A stretch of DNA of 64,000 bases from Prochlorococcus marinus XMU1411 (lineage in GTDB: Bacteria > Cyanobacteriota > Cyanobacteriia > PCC-6307 > Cyanobiaceae): the NCBI RefSeq assembly GCF_017696075.1, contig NZ_JAAORI010000005.1, forward strand, positions 20,617 through 84,616. Direction: 5' to 3'. Shown piece after piece: positions 47,687 to 58,233 of this stretch. A model generated the notes under the pieces. That model worked only from the letters and a program-made list of their open reading frames with translations. It ran no database searches and was not told the origin of the DNA. The position numbers and the translations under genes were made by a program. Each line of letters begins with the position of its first letter. Positions within the stretch are counted from its first letter, which is position 1.

Positions 47687-48886
47687 TTATTTGAGTATTT
47701 TAGAAACAACTCCAGCACCGATAGTACGTCCTCCTTCACGAATGGCGAATCGCATACCCTGTTCGATAGCTACTGGACAAATTAATTCTCCAGTCATCTT
47801 AATTCTGTCTCCTGGCATAACCATTTCAACATTAGAGCCATCATCTGAAGTAAATGCAGTTATTTGACCTGTCACATCAGTTGTTCTGATATAGAACTGA
47901 GGTCTATATCCTGCAAAGAAAGGAGTATGTCTTCCGCCCTCTTCTTTTTTGAGAACATAAACTTCTCCTTCAAACTGGGTATGAGGGGTAATAGATCCTT
48001 TCTTCACTAGGACCATTCCTCTCTCAATATCTTCTTTCTGTACACCACGTAGAAGTAAACCAACATTATCGCCAGCCATACCTTCATCAAGAAGTTTTCG
48101 GAACATTTCAACTCCAGTAACAGTTGTTACTCTTGTATCTCTTATTCCAACTATTTCTACTTCTTCTCCAACTTTTACTTTACCCCTCTCAATTCTTCCA
48201 GTAGCAACAGTTCCTCTACCAGTAATCGAGAAAACGTCTTCAACTGCCATCAAGAATGGTTTATCAACTTCTCTTTCTGGTTCAGGAATGCTAGCATCAA
48301 CTGCTTTCATTAATTCTTCAATCTTTGATTCCCAAGTAGAATCACCTTCGAGGGCTTTTAAACCTGAAACTTGAACTATAGGAATGTCATCTCCTGGGAA
48401 GTCATAACTATCTAATAATTCCCTAATTTCCATTTCGACAAGTTCAATAATTTCTTCATCATCGACCATATCGCACTTATTGAGAGCAACTACAAGAGCA
48501 GGAACTCCAACCTGTTTAGCTAAAAGAATATGCTCTTTTGTTTGAGCCATAGGACCATCAGTAGCTGCACAAACTAGAATAGCTCCGTCCATCTGGGCAG
48601 CTCCTGTGATCATGTTTTTCACATAATCAGCATGTCCTGGGCAATCGACATGAGCATAATGTCTGCCTTCTGTTTCATACTCAACATGAGCTGTATTAAT
48701 GGTAATGCCACGCTCTCGTTCTTCAGGAGCACCATCAATGTCTCCATAGTCTTGAGCTTGAGCTTGACCTTTTTTAGCTAATACATTTGTAATAGCAGCT
48801 GTTAGTGTTGTTTTTCCATGATCAACATGGCCAATAGTACCTATGTTGACATGTGGTTTGTTCCTTTCGAACTTCTCGCGAGCCAT
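47687..48886 (-). CDS. tuf: Elongation factor Tu
   Basis: 399 residues. G1 GHVDHGKT at about 19-26, G3 DCPGHADY near 81-88, G4 NKCD near 136-139, then beta-barrel domains II and III. Delivers aminoacyl-tRNA to the ribosome. A single tuf copy is seen in the window. Its wobble usage looks less AT-biased than that of its neighbours, as expected for very high expression. 45 bases after fusA. Confidence 0.98.
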   Translation of the reverse strand: MAREKFERNKPHVNIGTIGHVDHGKTTLTAAITNVLAKKGQAQAQDYGDIDGAPEERERGITINTAHVEYETEGRHYAHVDCPGHADYVKNMITGAAQMDGAILVCAATDGPMAQTKEHILLAKQVGVPALVVALNKCDMVDDEEIIELVEMEIRELLDSYDFPGDDIPIVQVSGLKALEGDSTWESKIEELMKAVDASIPEPEREVDKPFLMAVEDVFSITGRGTVATGRIERGKVKVGEEVEIVGIRDTRVTTVTGVEMFRKLLDEGMAGDNVGLLLRGVQKEDIERGMVLVKKGSITPHTQFEGEVYVLKKEEGGRHTPFFAGYRPQFYIRTTDVTGQITAFTSDDGSNVEMVMPGDRIKMTGELICPVAIEQGMRFAIREGGRTIGAGVVSKILK

Positions 48887-48931
48887 TTTGAATTAAAGAA
48901 TCGAGGGTTTAAGAGTGTTTTAGTTTAGAGA

Positions 48932-51007
48932 TCAGGAGTTGCCCTGATTCTTGGAAATGATAGCTTCAGCAACATTACGAGGAACTTCCTCATAATTTGC
49001 GAACTCCATTGAAAATATACCCCGACCTTGAGTCATTGATCGGAGTTGAGTGGCATAACCGAACATTTCGGCTAAGGGCACTTTGGCCTGTACCTTAGAC
49101 AATCCATCATCAATAGATTGTCCTTCTACTTGACCTCTTCTAGAAGAGAGATCACCAATTACAGATCCAAGAAAGTCGTCTGGACTTTCGACCTCAACTT
49201 TCATCATAGGCTCTAATAGGACAGGATTGCATTTTTTAACCCCGTCTTTAAAAGCCATGGAACCTGCAATTTTGAAGGCCATTTCAGATGAGTCTACATC
49301 GTGGAATGAACCATCGACTAGTGTTACTTTTACATCAATAAGTGGATAACCAGCAAGAACACCAGATTCGCAGGTTTCTTTCATTCCATTAGATGCAGGA
49401 CCAATATACTCTTTTGGTACAGCTCCGCCAACAATTTTATTTACAAATTCAAATCCTTTACCAACTTCAGCAGGTTCCATTTCAATAATTACATGACCAT
49501 ATTGGCCTTTTCCTCCAGTTTGTCTTGCATATTTACCTTCACCTTTAGAACTAGACCTAATAGTCTCTCTATATGAAACCTGAGGAGCCCCTATATTTGC
49601 TTCAACCTTAAATTCTCTTAACATTCTGTCAACAAGTATTTCCAAGTGCAACTCACCCATACCTGCAATTACAGTTTGATTTGTTTCAGGGTCTGTACTT
49701 ACCCTAAAAGTGGGATCCTCTTCAGACAAAGCAGTTAAAGCTTTTGATAATTTTTCCATATCGCCCTTTGTTTTTGGCTCAACAGCCACCGAGATAACTG
49801 GTTCAGGGATAAACAAGGTCTCCAAAACTATTGGATCATCTGTATTACATAAAGTGTCACCAGTTGTTGTATTCTTAAGACCTAAAACAGCTCCTAAATC
49901 TCCAGCCCTCAATTCATCAACCTCCTCTCTTTCATCCGCCTTAAGAATCACCAATCTAGAAATTCTCTCTTTAGCATCCTTAGTGGAGTTCATTACATAA
50001 CTCCCCTTTGAAAGAACACCTGAATACATTCTTACAAAAGTTAATTTTCCATAGGGATCTGACATCACTTTGAAAGCTAATGCACTGAAAGGAGCATTAT
50101 CATCTGAAGGTCTAACATCTTCTTTGCCACTTGGTAAAACACCTTGTATTGGCTTAACATCGACTGGTGCTGGCAAGTAATCGACTACAGCATCTAATAC
50201 AAGTTGAACCCCTTTATTCTTAAAAGCTGACCCGCATAATACTGGAACCAATCCATGCTTTAAAACCCCCTCTCTAATTCCTTTTTTGAGTTGTTCTTCA
50301 GATAGTTCTCCTGTCTCAAGGAATACTTCAATTAACTCTTCATCATTTTCTGCAACACTCTCCATCAACTTAAATCTCCAATCTGCAGCTTCCTCCTCCA
50401 TTTCAGATGGAATTGGAGCTTCTTCGATATCAGTACCTAAGTCATTTTTGTAAAGATAGGCTTTGTTTGCTACTAAATCAATAATACCTGTAAGATCACC
50501 TTCAGCTCCAATAGGTAACTGAATTGGAAGTGCATTTGCCTTTAGTCGATCTTTAATTTGTTTATTAACTTTAAGAAAATCTGCGCCAGTCCTGTCCATT
50601 TTATTAACAAAAACCATTCTTGGGACAGAGTATCTATCTGCTTGACGCCAAACTGTTTCAGATTGAGGCTGAACCCCACCAACTGCGCAAAATACAGCTA
50701 TTACTCCGTCCAAGACTCGCATTGATCTTTCCACTTCAATAGTAAAATCAACGTGACCAGGAGTATCAATAATATTAATTCTGTGATCTTGCCAACTAGT
50801 AGATATTGCAGCAGCAGTAATGGTTATTCCTCTTTCTCGTTCTTGAGCCATCCAATCAGTTACGGCAGCACCATCATGTACTTCCCCTATCTTGTGAACA
50901 ACGCCTGAATAAAACAAAATTCTTTCAGTAGTTGTAGTCTTCCCTGCATCAATATGAGCGGCTATACCTATATTTCTTACTCGTTCTAGGGGAAAGTCGC
51001 GTGCCAA
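48932..51007 (-). CDS. fusA: Elongation factor G
   Basis: 691 residues, translocase GTPase with all five domains: AHIDAGKTT near 17-25, DTPGHVDF near 81-88 and NKMDRTGA near 135. The start is TTG at 51005-51007 ([14 protein letters not shown]); no ATG precedes it in frame close by. It lies in the str-type cluster between rpsG and tuf, with a spacer of nearly 100 bases from rpsG that may contain its own promoter. Confidence 0.97.
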   Translation of the reverse strand: MARDFPLERVRNIGIAAHIDAGKTTTTERILFYSGVVHKIGEVHDGAAVTDWMAQERERGITITAAAISTSWQDHRINIIDTPGHVDFTIEVERSMRVLDGVIAVFCAVGGVQPQSETVWRQADRYSVPRMVFVNKMDRTGADFLKVNKQIKDRLKANALPIQLPIGAEGDLTGIIDLVANKAYLYKNDLGTDIEEAPIPSEMEEEAADWRFKLMESVAENDEELIEVFLETGELSEEQLKKGIREGVLKHGLVPVLCGSAFKNKGVQLVLDAVVDYLPAPVDVKPIQGVLPSGKEDVRPSDDNAPFSALAFKVMSDPYGKLTFVRMYSGVLSKGSYVMNSTKDAKERISRLVILKADEREEVDELRAGDLGAVLGLKNTTTGDTLCNTDDPIVLETLFIPEPVISVAVEPKTKGDMEKLSKALTALSEEDPTFRVSTDPETNQTVIAGMGELHLEILVDRMLREFKVEANIGAPQVSYRETIRSSSKGEGKYARQTGGKGQYGHVIIEMEPAEVGKGFEFVNKIVGGAVPKEYIGPASNGMKETCESGVLAGYPLIDVKVTLVDGSFHDVDSSEMAFKIAGSMAFKDGVKKCNPVLLEPMMKVEVESPDDFLGSVIGDLSSRRGQVEGQSIDDGLSKVQAKVPLAEMFGYATQLRSMTQGRGIFSMEFANYEEVPRNVAEAIISKNQGNS

Positions 51008-51104
51008 TTTTAAAGCTCCAAATAAAATAATTTTTGATAAGTATAGTTCACCCTAAAAGCAAACTTTAATAATAATAAACTACTTAAGTACCTTTTTGAT
51101 GAAA

Positions 51105-51575
51105 TTAATATCTGTAATGTGCAAAAGCTTTGTTAGCTTCAGCCATTTTATGAGTGTCTTCTCTTTTTTTAACAGCACTACCAGTTTCATTTGCTGCATC
51201 CATCAACTCACCAGCAAGTTTCTGTGACATACTTTTGCCGTTCCTTGCGCGTGAGAATGTAACAAGCCATCTTAAGGCCATAGCTGTACCCCTCTCTTGG
51301 CGTACTTCCATAGGTACTTGATATGTTGCACCACCAACTCTCCTAGCTCTTACCTCGACAAGAGGAGTAGCATTTTTTACAGCTGTTTCAAATAATTCGA
51401 CTGCATTCCCACCTGTTCTCTCGCTTATTAAAGAAAAAGCATCAGACAATATTCTTTGAGCTGTCGACTTTTTACCATGTTTCATCAATCGAGAAATCAT
51501 CATAGAAGCTAGACGACTATTAAATTGAGGATCTGGAAGAACTGGTCTTTTTACTGCAGCATTACGACGTGACAT
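51105..51575 (-). CDS. rpsG: 30S ribosomal protein S7
   Basis: 156 residues, standard S7 length. [20 protein letters not shown] is the cyanobacterial N terminus; [20 protein letters not shown] near 81-100 is the conserved 16S-binding stretch. It initiates assembly of the 30S head. 25 bases after rpsL. Confidence 0.97.
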   Translation of the reverse strand: MSRRNAAVKRPVLPDPQFNSRLASMMISRLMKHGKKSTAQRILSDAFSLISERTGGNAVELFETAVKNATPLVEVRARRVGGATYQVPMEVRQERGTAMALRWLVTFSRARNGKSMSQKLAGELMDAANETGSAVKKREDTHKMAEANKAFAHYRY

Positions 51576-51600
51576 TTTTAAAAAAAGTGATGTTTACAAA

Positions 51601-51975
51601 TTAATCTTTTGGAGCTTTTGCTCCATACTTAGATCTGGATTGACGTCTATCTTTGACTCCAGCGGTATCTAAAGTTCCTCTAATTATATGGTATCTAACG
51701 CCTGGCAAATCTTTAACTCTTCCACCTCTAAGCAGTACTACAGAGTGTTCTTGCAAATTATGACCAATACCAGGGATATAAGCTGTTACTTCGAAACCAG
51801 AAGTTAATCTCACCCTTGCAACTTTTCTTAAAGCTGAATTCGGTTTTTTGGGGGTTGAAGTATAAACCCTTGTACATACTCCTCTTCTTTCTGGGCAAGC
51901 CTTTAAAGCGGGAGATTTTGTTTTTCTAGTCAGACGTTTTCTTTCTGAACCAATTAATTGCGAGATGGTGGGCAT
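51601..51975 (-). CDS. rpsL: 30S ribosomal protein S12
   Basis: 124 residues. [17 protein letters not shown] near 42-58 contains the Lys at which streptomycin resistance mutations occur in other bacteria; [12 protein letters not shown] near 85-96 has the conserved Asp that is often methylthiolated. First gene of rpsL-rpsG-fusA-tuf-rpsJ. Confidence 0.98.
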   Translation of the reverse strand: MPTISQLIGSERKRLTRKTKSPALKACPERRGVCTRVYTSTPKKPNSALRKVARVRLTSGFEVTAYIPGIGHNLQEHSVVLLRGGRVKDLPGVRYHIIRGTLDTAGVKDRRQSRSKYGAKAPKD

Positions 51976-52008
51976 CTATTATCTTTTGAAAAAAATAAAC
52001 ATTTAAAC

Positions 52009-52036
52009 ATCATAACCTTTTACGAGCACCAACTAA
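52009..52036 (-). promoter_or_regulatory. Possible rpsL promoter
   Basis: On the minus strand TATGAT (complement of 52009-52014) lies 33 bases before the rpsL ATG, with TTAGTT (complement of 52031-52036) about 16 bases further upstream as a weak -35. This is a consensus guess only. Confidence 0.3.
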
Positions 52037-52128
52037 AAGTTTTTAATCATATTTTTTTAAAAAATTTGTGAAATTAAAATTCTTTGGTAAATATTCATTA
52101 TCTTTAGATTTATTTTCATATTTATTTT

Positions 52129-52134
52129 TATAAT
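52129..52134 (+). promoter_or_regulatory. Possible -10 box of the Fd-GOGAT gene
   Basis: A perfect TATAAT stands 37 bases before the ATG at 52172. No good -35 is found at normal spacing, which would suit an activator-dependent promoter. An NtcA site would be expected for this gene, but only an imperfect one is visible. Confidence 0.4.
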
Positions 52135-52171
52135 AGAAATACATAAATAACTAAATAGAATTAAATAATCT

Positions 52172-55100
52172 ATGGCAGAGAGTAACAAAAGAATCGTTGG
52201 GCCATATCAAGATAGTTATTCCCCAGATGGAATAATCGGTGAGAAAGATGCTTGTGGTGTTGGTTTTATAGCCAATGTTAAAGGAATAGAAAGCAACTGG
52301 ATTCTTAAAGAATCTCTCAGGGGTCTTAACTGCATGGAACACAGAGGCGGTTGTGGAGGTGATAGTGACTCAGGAGATGGGGCAGGCATTTTGTGTTCAA
52401 TTCCTTGGCAATACTTAGATGAAGAAATCAATCTAAAAGATCAACAAGAGTTTAATAGAGGTTTAGGCATGGTTTTTATGCCTAACAGAAAAGAGAAAAT
52501 TGAAGAGTGTAAATTAATATGTGATCAGGAAGCAAAAAAACTAAGAGTCGGCTACACATTTTGGAGAACGGTACCTGTTAATAATGAAGTCTTAGGTCCT
52601 TTAGCTAAGGCAAATGCCCCGTTCATCTGCCAATGGATTTTATACATAGATAAAAAAGATCATCAGGATATTGAGAGGATTTTATTTCAATTAAGAAAAA
52701 GAATTGAAAAAAAAATAAGAGAAACATATAAAAACCATGTTGGGGATTGTGAATTTTATTTTGCCTCACTAAGTTCTCAAACAGTTGTATACAAAGGTAT
52801 GGTGCGATCTGAAATATTATCTGAGTTTTATCAAGATCTAAAAGAGGAGAGTTTTAAGGTCTCATTTTCTGTTTATCATCGTAGATTTAGTACCAATACA
52901 CTTCCAAAATGGCCACTTGCCCAACCTATGAGATTTTTAGGTCACAACGGAGAAATAAATACTCTCTTAGGTAATATTAATTGGGCTAAAGCTTCAGAAA
53001 CTCACATAGATCACTTTTGGGGAGATTTATCTAAAGAAATTAAGCCGATCGTAGATATAAATAAAAGTGATTCATCAAATCTTGATGCAACCCTTGAAAT
53101 TAATATTCGCTCAGGTCAACCAATAACTGATTCATTATTAAAACTCGTTCCAGAAGCATTTAGAGATCAACCAGAACTTGAACGAAGAGAAGATATTAAA
53201 GCATTTTATGAGTATTCTGCGAGCCTACAAGAAGCTTGGGATGGACCTGCTCTCCTTGTATTTGCAGATGGTAATTTTGTAGGAGCAACGCTTGATAGAA
53301 ATGGTCTTAGACCAGCAAGATATTCAATAACAAATGATGGTTTTGTAATAATGGGTTCTGAAACGGGAGTAGTAGAACTTGAAGAAGAAAGAGTAATAGA
53401 GAAAGGTCGATTAGGACCTGGACAAATGTTGGCAGTTGATTTTCAACAAAATAGAGTCCTGAGAAATTGGGAGGTAAAATCTGAAGCAGCTCAAAGGCAT
53501 GATTATAAAAATCTACTTAGTAATAGAACTATAAAAATTGGAAATAATGAATGGGTTAAAGACTGCAAACTAAAAGACCTTGAGTTAATACAACAACAAA
53601 CTGCATATGGTTTTTCAGCGGAAGATAATGATCTTATCTTAGATTCAATGGCTTCATTAGCTAAAGAGCCTACTTATTGCATGGGTGACGACATCCCACT
53701 AGCTGTGCTTTCATCAAAGCCACATATCTTATATGACTACTTTAAGCAAAGATTTGCGCAAGTTACTAATCCTCCTATTGACCCTCTGAGAGAAAAACTG
53801 GTAATGAGTTTAGAGATGCATCTTGGCGAAAGATGTACACCATTTGAGATTAAAGATCCTAAACCTTTTGTTCATTTACAAAGTCCAATTCTCAATGAGC
53901 AAGAACTCATTTCCATTAAAAAGTCAAAAATTAAATGTCAAACAATCTCAAGTTTGTTTGATATTGAGGAAGGTGTTCAAGGCTTAGAAGACCAATTAAT
54001 AGAAATTTGCAAACAGAGTGAGATTTCTATAAAAGAAGGTTGCTCTTTAATTGTTATTTCTGATAAGGGAATAAACCCTAAAAAGACTTTTATTCCTCCT
54101 TTACTTGCTGTTGGGGCAGTTCATCATTATCTTTTAAAAAAAGAAATAAGGCTAAAAGCTTCTTTAATTATTGAAACTGGTCAATGTTGGAGCACACATC
54201 ACTTGGCTTGTTTGATTGGTTATGGCGCAAGTGCAGTTTGCCCTTGGTTGACCTTCGAAGCAGGAAGACACTGGTTAAAACATCCAAAAACACAAAAACT
54301 CATTGATAGCAAAAAAATAAATCCATTATCAATAATTGATGTTCAAGAAAATATAAAAAAAGCTCTAGAAGACGGTCTAAGAAAAATTCTTTCGAAAATT
54401 GGTATCTCACTTTTATCTAGTTACCATGGCGCGCAAATTTTTGAAGCTGTAGGCCTTGGATCTGACTTAATAAAAATGGCTTTTGATGGTACAACAAGCC
54501 GCATCGCTGGCATAACATTAAAAGAATTAACTAATGAAACACTTTCAATACATACGAAAGCTTATCCAGAGATAAATTTAAAAAAATTAGAATTTTTAGG
54601 ATTTGTACAATTTAGAAATAATGGAGAATATCACTCAAATAATCCTGAGATGTCCAAAGTTTTACATTCAGCTGTAAAACAAGGACCAGGATACGATCAT
54701 TTTGAAACTTACAAAAAACTCATTAGTAATAGACCGACAACATCTCTAAGAGATTTACTAACAATTAATTCAAAAAGAAAAAGCATTCCATTAGAGAAAG
54801 TTGAAAGTGTTGAATCAATTTGCAAAAGGTTCTGTACTGGAGGAATGAGTTTGGGTGCTTTATCAAGAGAAGCACATGAAGTGTTAGCAGTTGCAATGAA
54901 TAGAATTGGTGGAAAAAGTAATAGTGGAGAGGGGGGAGAAGATCCAGCTCGTTTTAATGTTTTAAATGATATCGATGAAAATACTCAATCAGCGACTTTG
55001 CCATTTATAAAAGGTCTAGAAAATGGAGACACCGCATGCTCAGCGATTAAACAAATAGCATCAGGTAGATTTGGGGTTACACCTGAATATCTAAGAAGTG

Positions 55101-56746
55101 GTAAACAACTAGAAATTAAAATGGCTCAAGGTGCAAAACCTGGAGAAGGGGGACAATTACCTGGTCCAAAAGTTGATTCTTACATCGCGAAACTAAGAAA
55201 TAGTAAACCTGGAGTAGCTCTAATATCTCCTCCTCCGCATCATGATATTTATTCAATTGAAGATTTAGCTCAACTTATCCATGACTTACACCAAGTTCAT
55301 CCAAAAGCGAAAGTGAGCGTTAAACTTGTTTCTGAAATTGGTATAGGCACTATTGCTGCTGGAGTAAGCAAAGCTAATGCAGATGTAATTCAAATTTCAG
55401 GGCATGACGGAGGTACAGGGGCTTCACCCCTAAGTTCTATTAAACATGCAGGTTTACCATGGGAACTAGGTGTTGCTGAAGTTCATAAATCTCTATTAGA
55501 AAATAACTTACGAGAAAGAGTAATTTTAAGAACTGATGGAGGTCTTAAAACAGGCTGGGATGTAGTTATTGCAGCTTTACTAGGTGCTGAAGAATACGGT
55601 TTCGGTTCTGTAGCGATGATTGCTGAAGGATGCATAATGGCTCGGGTTTGTCATACAAACAAGTGTCCTGTTGGAGTTGCCACTCAAAAAGAAGAATTAA
55701 GAAAAAGATTTAAAGGTATTCCAGAAAATGTTGTCAATTTTTTCTTGTATATTGCTGAAGAAGTAAGACAGATAATGAGTAAAATTGGAGTTTCTAATAT
55801 GGAAGAACTTATTGGTAATCGAGAATTTCTTTCTGCAAGAAATATCGGTCTTCCAAAAACTTCTAATATCGATCTTTCTTCTTTAGTAAATAATGAATAT
55901 TCAACCACTGATAGATCATGGTTAAATCATTCAAAAAATGCTCATAGTAATGGTTCTGTACTAGAAGATGAGTTTTTGTCTGATACTGAATTTATAGATT
56001 CAATTAAAAATCACCAAAAATTAACCAAAGAAATTGAAATAAAAAATACAGATAGAAGTGTTTGTGCGAAAATATCAGGCGAAATCGCAGAACTTCATGG
56101 AAATACTGGCTTCAATGGAGAACTCCACTTAAATTTTAAAGGGTATGCAGGACAGAGCTTTGGTGCCTTTTTATTGAAGGGAATGATTGTTCAATTAATT
56201 GGAGAAGCAAATGATTATGTTTGTAAAGGAATGAATGGAGGAATACTCACAATAATTCCACCAAAAATAGATGAAATCTCCTCCGAACAAGTTATCCTTG
56301 GAAATACCTGCCTTTATGGAGCAACAGGAGGAAAATTATTTGCATTAGGAAAATCGGGAGAAAGATTTGCAGTAAGAAATAGTGGCGCTACAGCAGTAAC
56401 AGAGGGAGCAGGTGATCATTGTTGTGAATATATGACTGGCGGTAAAGTAGTTATTCTAGGTTCCACAGGAAGGAATATTGGTGCGGGCATGACTGGTGGT
56501 ATAGCTTTTATACTCGATGAGAATAATGATTTAAGTAATAAAGTTAATAAAGAAATAGTTAGCATTCATAAAATAACTTCATCCAAGCAGGAAAATACTT
56601 TATTGGAAATTATTAGAGAATATCAAGCAAAAACAAATAGCTTAAAGGCTGACAAAATAATTAAAAATTGGTCTGATTTCAAGAGTAATTTCAAATTAAT
56701 TGTTCCCCCAAGCGAAGAAGAGATGCTTGGCATAAAGAAAATGTAA
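52172..56746 (+). CDS. gltS: Ferredoxin-dependent glutamate synthase
   Basis: Makes two glutamates from glutamine and 2-oxoglutarate with electrons from ferredoxin; the entry point of ammonium into cell nitrogen together with glutamine synthetase. 1524 residues. The glutaminase nucleophile is Cys28 (KDACGVGF), exposed after removal of a short propeptide. FMN and 3Fe-4S region: GHDGGTGASPLSS near 1079 and CHTNKCPVGVATQ near 1159-1171. The C-terminal GXGXG-type beta-helix follows (NTGFNGELHLNFKGYAGQSFGA). One long chain without an NADPH subunit gene next to it, and the family insertion pattern, point to the ferredoxin type. Confidence 0.96.
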   Translation: MAESNKRIVGPYQDSYSPDGIIGEKDACGVGFIANVKGIESNWILKESLRGLNCMEHRGGCGGDSDSGDGAGILCSIPWQYLDEEINLKDQQEFNRGLGMVFMPNRKEKIEECKLICDQEAKKLRVGYTFWRTVPVNNEVLGPLAKANAPFICQWILYIDKKDHQDIERILFQLRKRIEKKIRETYKNHVGDCEFYFASLSSQTVVYKGMVRSEILSEFYQDLKEESFKVSFSVYHRRFSTNTLPKWPLAQPMRFLGHNGEINTLLGNINWAKASETHIDHFWGDLSKEIKPIVDINKSDSSNLDATLEINIRSGQPITDSLLKLVPEAFRDQPELERREDIKAFYEYSASLQEAWDGPALLVFADGNFVGATLDRNGLRPARYSITNDGFVIMGSETGVVELEEERVIEKGRLGPGQMLAVDFQQNRVLRNWEVKSEAAQRHDYKNLLSNRTIKIGNNEWVKDCKLKDLELIQQQTAYGFSAEDNDLILDSMASLAKEPTYCMGDDIPLAVLSSKPHILYDYFKQRFAQVTNPPIDPLREKLVMSLEMHLGERCTPFEIKDPKPFVHLQSPILNEQELISIKKSKIKCQTISSLFDIEEGVQGLEDQLIEICKQSEISIKEGCSLIVISDKGINPKKTFIPPLLAVGAVHHYLLKKEIRLKASLIIETGQCWSTHHLACLIGYGASAVCPWLTFEAGRHWLKHPKTQKLIDSKKINPLSIIDVQENIKKALEDGLRKILSKIGISLLSSYHGAQIFEAVGLGSDLIKMAFDGTTSRIAGITLKELTNETLSIHTKAYPEINLKKLEFLGFVQFRNNGEYHSNNPEMSKVLHSAVKQGPGYDHFETYKKLISNRPTTSLRDLLTINSKRKSIPLEKVESVESICKRFCTGGMSLGALSREAHEVLAVAMNRIGGKSNSGEGGEDPARFNVLNDIDENTQSATLPFIKGLENGDTACSAIKQIASGRFGVTPEYLRSGKQLEIKMAQGAKPGEGGQLPGPKVDSYIAKLRNSKPGVALISPPPHHDIYSIEDLAQLIHDLHQVHPKAKVSVKLVSEIGIGTIAAGVSKANADVIQISGHDGGTGASPLSSIKHAGLPWELGVAEVHKSLLENNLRERVILRTDGGLKTGWDVVIAALLGAEEYGFGSVAMIAEGCIMARVCHTNKCPVGVATQKEELRKRFKGIPENVVNFFLYIAEEVRQIMSKIGVSNMEELIGNREFLSARNIGLPKTSNIDLSSLVNNEYSTTDRSWLNHSKNAHSNGSVLEDEFLSDTEFIDSIKNHQKLTKEIEIKNTDRSVCAKISGEIAELHGNTGFNGELHLNFKGYAGQSFGAFLLKGMIVQLIGEANDYVCKGMNGGILTIIPPKIDEISSEQVILGNTCLYGATGGKLFALGKSGERFAVRNSGATAVTEGAGDHCCEYMTGGKVVILGSTGRNIGAGMTGGIAFILDENNDLSNKVNKEIVSIHKITSSKQENTLLEIIREYQAKTNSLKADKIIKNWSDFKSNFKLIVPPSEEEMLGIKKM

Positions 56747-57040
56747 ATGCCTTTCTTTGTAAAAACTGAAACCATAAAAAAAGAATATTTAATTAATATT
56801 GATTTAAAACGAAAAATAATTAACGAACATATTGATTGGATAAAAAAATTAAAAAAAGAGGGAATTAATATAAAAAGTGGTTTTTTGGTAGATGAGTTCA
56901 ATAGGCCTGGTGACGGAGGGTTACTCATTCTTGAAATGAATAATTATAAAAATGCACTAGAAATAATTAAGAATGATCCAATGATTAAGAATAATCTAGT
57001 TGAATGGAAATTAAATGAGTGGGTAGATTCAAATAAATGA
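56747..57040 (+). CDS. YciI-family protein
   Basis: 97 residues, ferredoxin-like fold of the YCII family: R/K-containing INEHIDWIKKLKKEGINIKSG near 26-46 and GDGGLLILEMNNYKNALEII near 55-74, with the conserved His and Asp that suggest an enzymatic or ligand pocket. Family function is mostly unknown. Its ATG follows the GOGAT stop with no spacer, so it is surely co-transcribed and probably translated by reinitiation, which suggests a link with glutamate synthesis. Confidence 0.8.
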   Translation: MPFFVKTETIKKEYLINIDLKRKIINEHIDWIKKLKKEGINIKSGFLVDEFNRPGDGGLLILEMNNYKNALEIIKNDPMIKNNLVEWKLNEWVDSNK

Positions 57041-57046
57041 AAATAA

Positions 57047-57940
57047 CTATCTCGGATACTTTTTCATAAGTTTTTGAATCTCTTCAGCATGGTAACTGCT
57101 TCGAGTTAAAGGAGAACTTATTACTTGCATAAAGTCCAAATCTTTTTCCCCGAAAACTTTAAAGTAATTAAATTTTGAGGGACTTACAAATCTTTGAACA
57201 GGCAAATGATTAGGGCCTGGAGATAAATATTGGCCAATAGTAACAATATCTACGAAATTACTTTTTAAATCCTTAAGAAGACTTAAAACCTCCTCATCTT
57301 TTTCCCCTAAACCAAGCATAAAGCCTGACTTTGTATAAACTTTTGGAGAATAGTCTCTGGTTCTTTTAAGTAACTCAAGAGTTCTCTCATATTTACCCTG
57401 AGGTCTTACTTTTTTATATAGCGAAGGCACAGTCTCAATATTATGGTTTAAAACGTTTGGATTTGAATCAAGAACTTTTTCAAGAGCTTTCCAGTTGCCA
57501 CAAAAATCAGGAATTAAAAGCTCAATAGAAGTTTCTGGAGATTTTTTTCTTATTTGATAAACACATTCAAAGAATTGGGATGCACCCCCATCCTCAAGAT
57601 CGTCTCTATTAACTGATGTGATTACAACATGTTTAAGCTTCATTCTATAAACGGCTTCGGCTAGACGATGTGGTTCTGTTGGATCTAACTCTCTTTTAGA
57701 TCTATCAAAATCAATATCGCAATATGGACATGCCCTAGTACAGCCAGGACCCATTATGAGGAAAGTAGCAGTTCCACTAGCAAAACATTCACCAATATTA
57801 GGACAGCTTGCTTCTTGACATACGGTATTGAGATTTAAATCATTTAACAAATTTGCAGTGTTACCAATTCTCTCAACTTGCGGAGCCTTTACTCTTAACC
57901 AATCAGGTTTTGAAATTAAACTATTACGATTATTAGTCAA
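57047..57940 (-). CDS. lipA: Lipoyl synthase
   Basis: Inserts two sulfurs into octanoyl-lipoyl domains of dehydrogenases and the glycine cleavage system. 297 residues. The auxiliary cluster ligands are Cys41, Cys46 and Cys52 ([12 protein letters not shown]), the radical SAM ligands are Cys67, Cys71 and Cys74 (CTRACPYC), and a Ser in RSSYHAEE near the C terminus completes the auxiliary cluster. The start is TTG at 57938-57940. Convergent with the YciI gene (6-base gap). Confidence 0.96.
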   Translation of the reverse strand: MTNNRNSLISKPDWLRVKAPQVERIGNTANLLNDLNLNTVCQEASCPNIGECFASGTATFLIMGPGCTRACPYCDIDFDRSKRELDPTEPHRLAEAVYRMKLKHVVITSVNRDDLEDGGASQFFECVYQIRKKSPETSIELLIPDFCGNWKALEKVLDSNPNVLNHNIETVPSLYKKVRPQGKYERTLELLKRTRDYSPKVYTKSGFMLGLGEKDEEVLSLLKDLKSNFVDIVTIGQYLSPGPNHLPVQRFVSPSKFNYFKVFGEKDLDFMQVISSPLTRSSYHAEEIQKLMKKYPR

Positions 57941-58233
57941 ATTAATTGTTTCTGGCCTGTAATTTTATTTTACTAAAAACAATTTGAATTAACTATTAAT
58001 TATCTCAAAAATGAAGCCGATTTAATTGAAGTCAAAAAATAAATTGATTTAACTAGTTCATCGATAATTTAAAAAATCATAATTCAAGCTACAACTTAAA
58101 ATATATTTTTGTTTCATCAACTAAAAATGAAACAGTATTTAGAACGTTATTTTTAGTACAGTTACAAAAACATTTTTATTAAACTTTGAAATAATTTAAT
58201 CCAATAGCCATATGTTTTTTTTTGTACTAAAAA
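57941..58233. other. 293-base spacer between lipA and the recombinase-like gene
   Basis: Extremely AT-rich. It contains TGTTTCAT (58110-58117) and ATGAAACA (58127-58134), a perfect 8-bp inverted repeat with a 9-base loop, and the outer 11-bp inverted repeat described separately. A nine-codon frame starting at 58128 is most likely meaningless. It must include the lipA promoter on the minus strand and the recombinase promoter on the plus strand. No RNA gene recognised. Confidence 0.5.
58150..58233. repeat. 11-bp perfect inverted repeat in front of the recombinase-like gene
   Basis: TTTTTAGTACA (58150-58160) and TGTACTAAAAA (58223-58233) are exact reverse complements, 62 bases apart. The right arm ends immediately before the GTG at 58234. 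Such paired arms suit a recombinase-binding site, an autoregulatory operator or transcript folding. Confidence 0.7.

Noticed and set aside
52087..52100. NtcA-like site before the Fd-GOGAT gene (GTA-N8-TTA)
   Set aside because: The second half is TTA instead of TAC, and the distance to the TATAAT is 28 bases rather than about 22, so it does not meet the usual pattern.
58128..58157. Nine-codon frame MKQYLERYF before the recombinase-like gene
   Set aside because: Too short and without a ribosome-binding site; probably chance in the inverted repeat.
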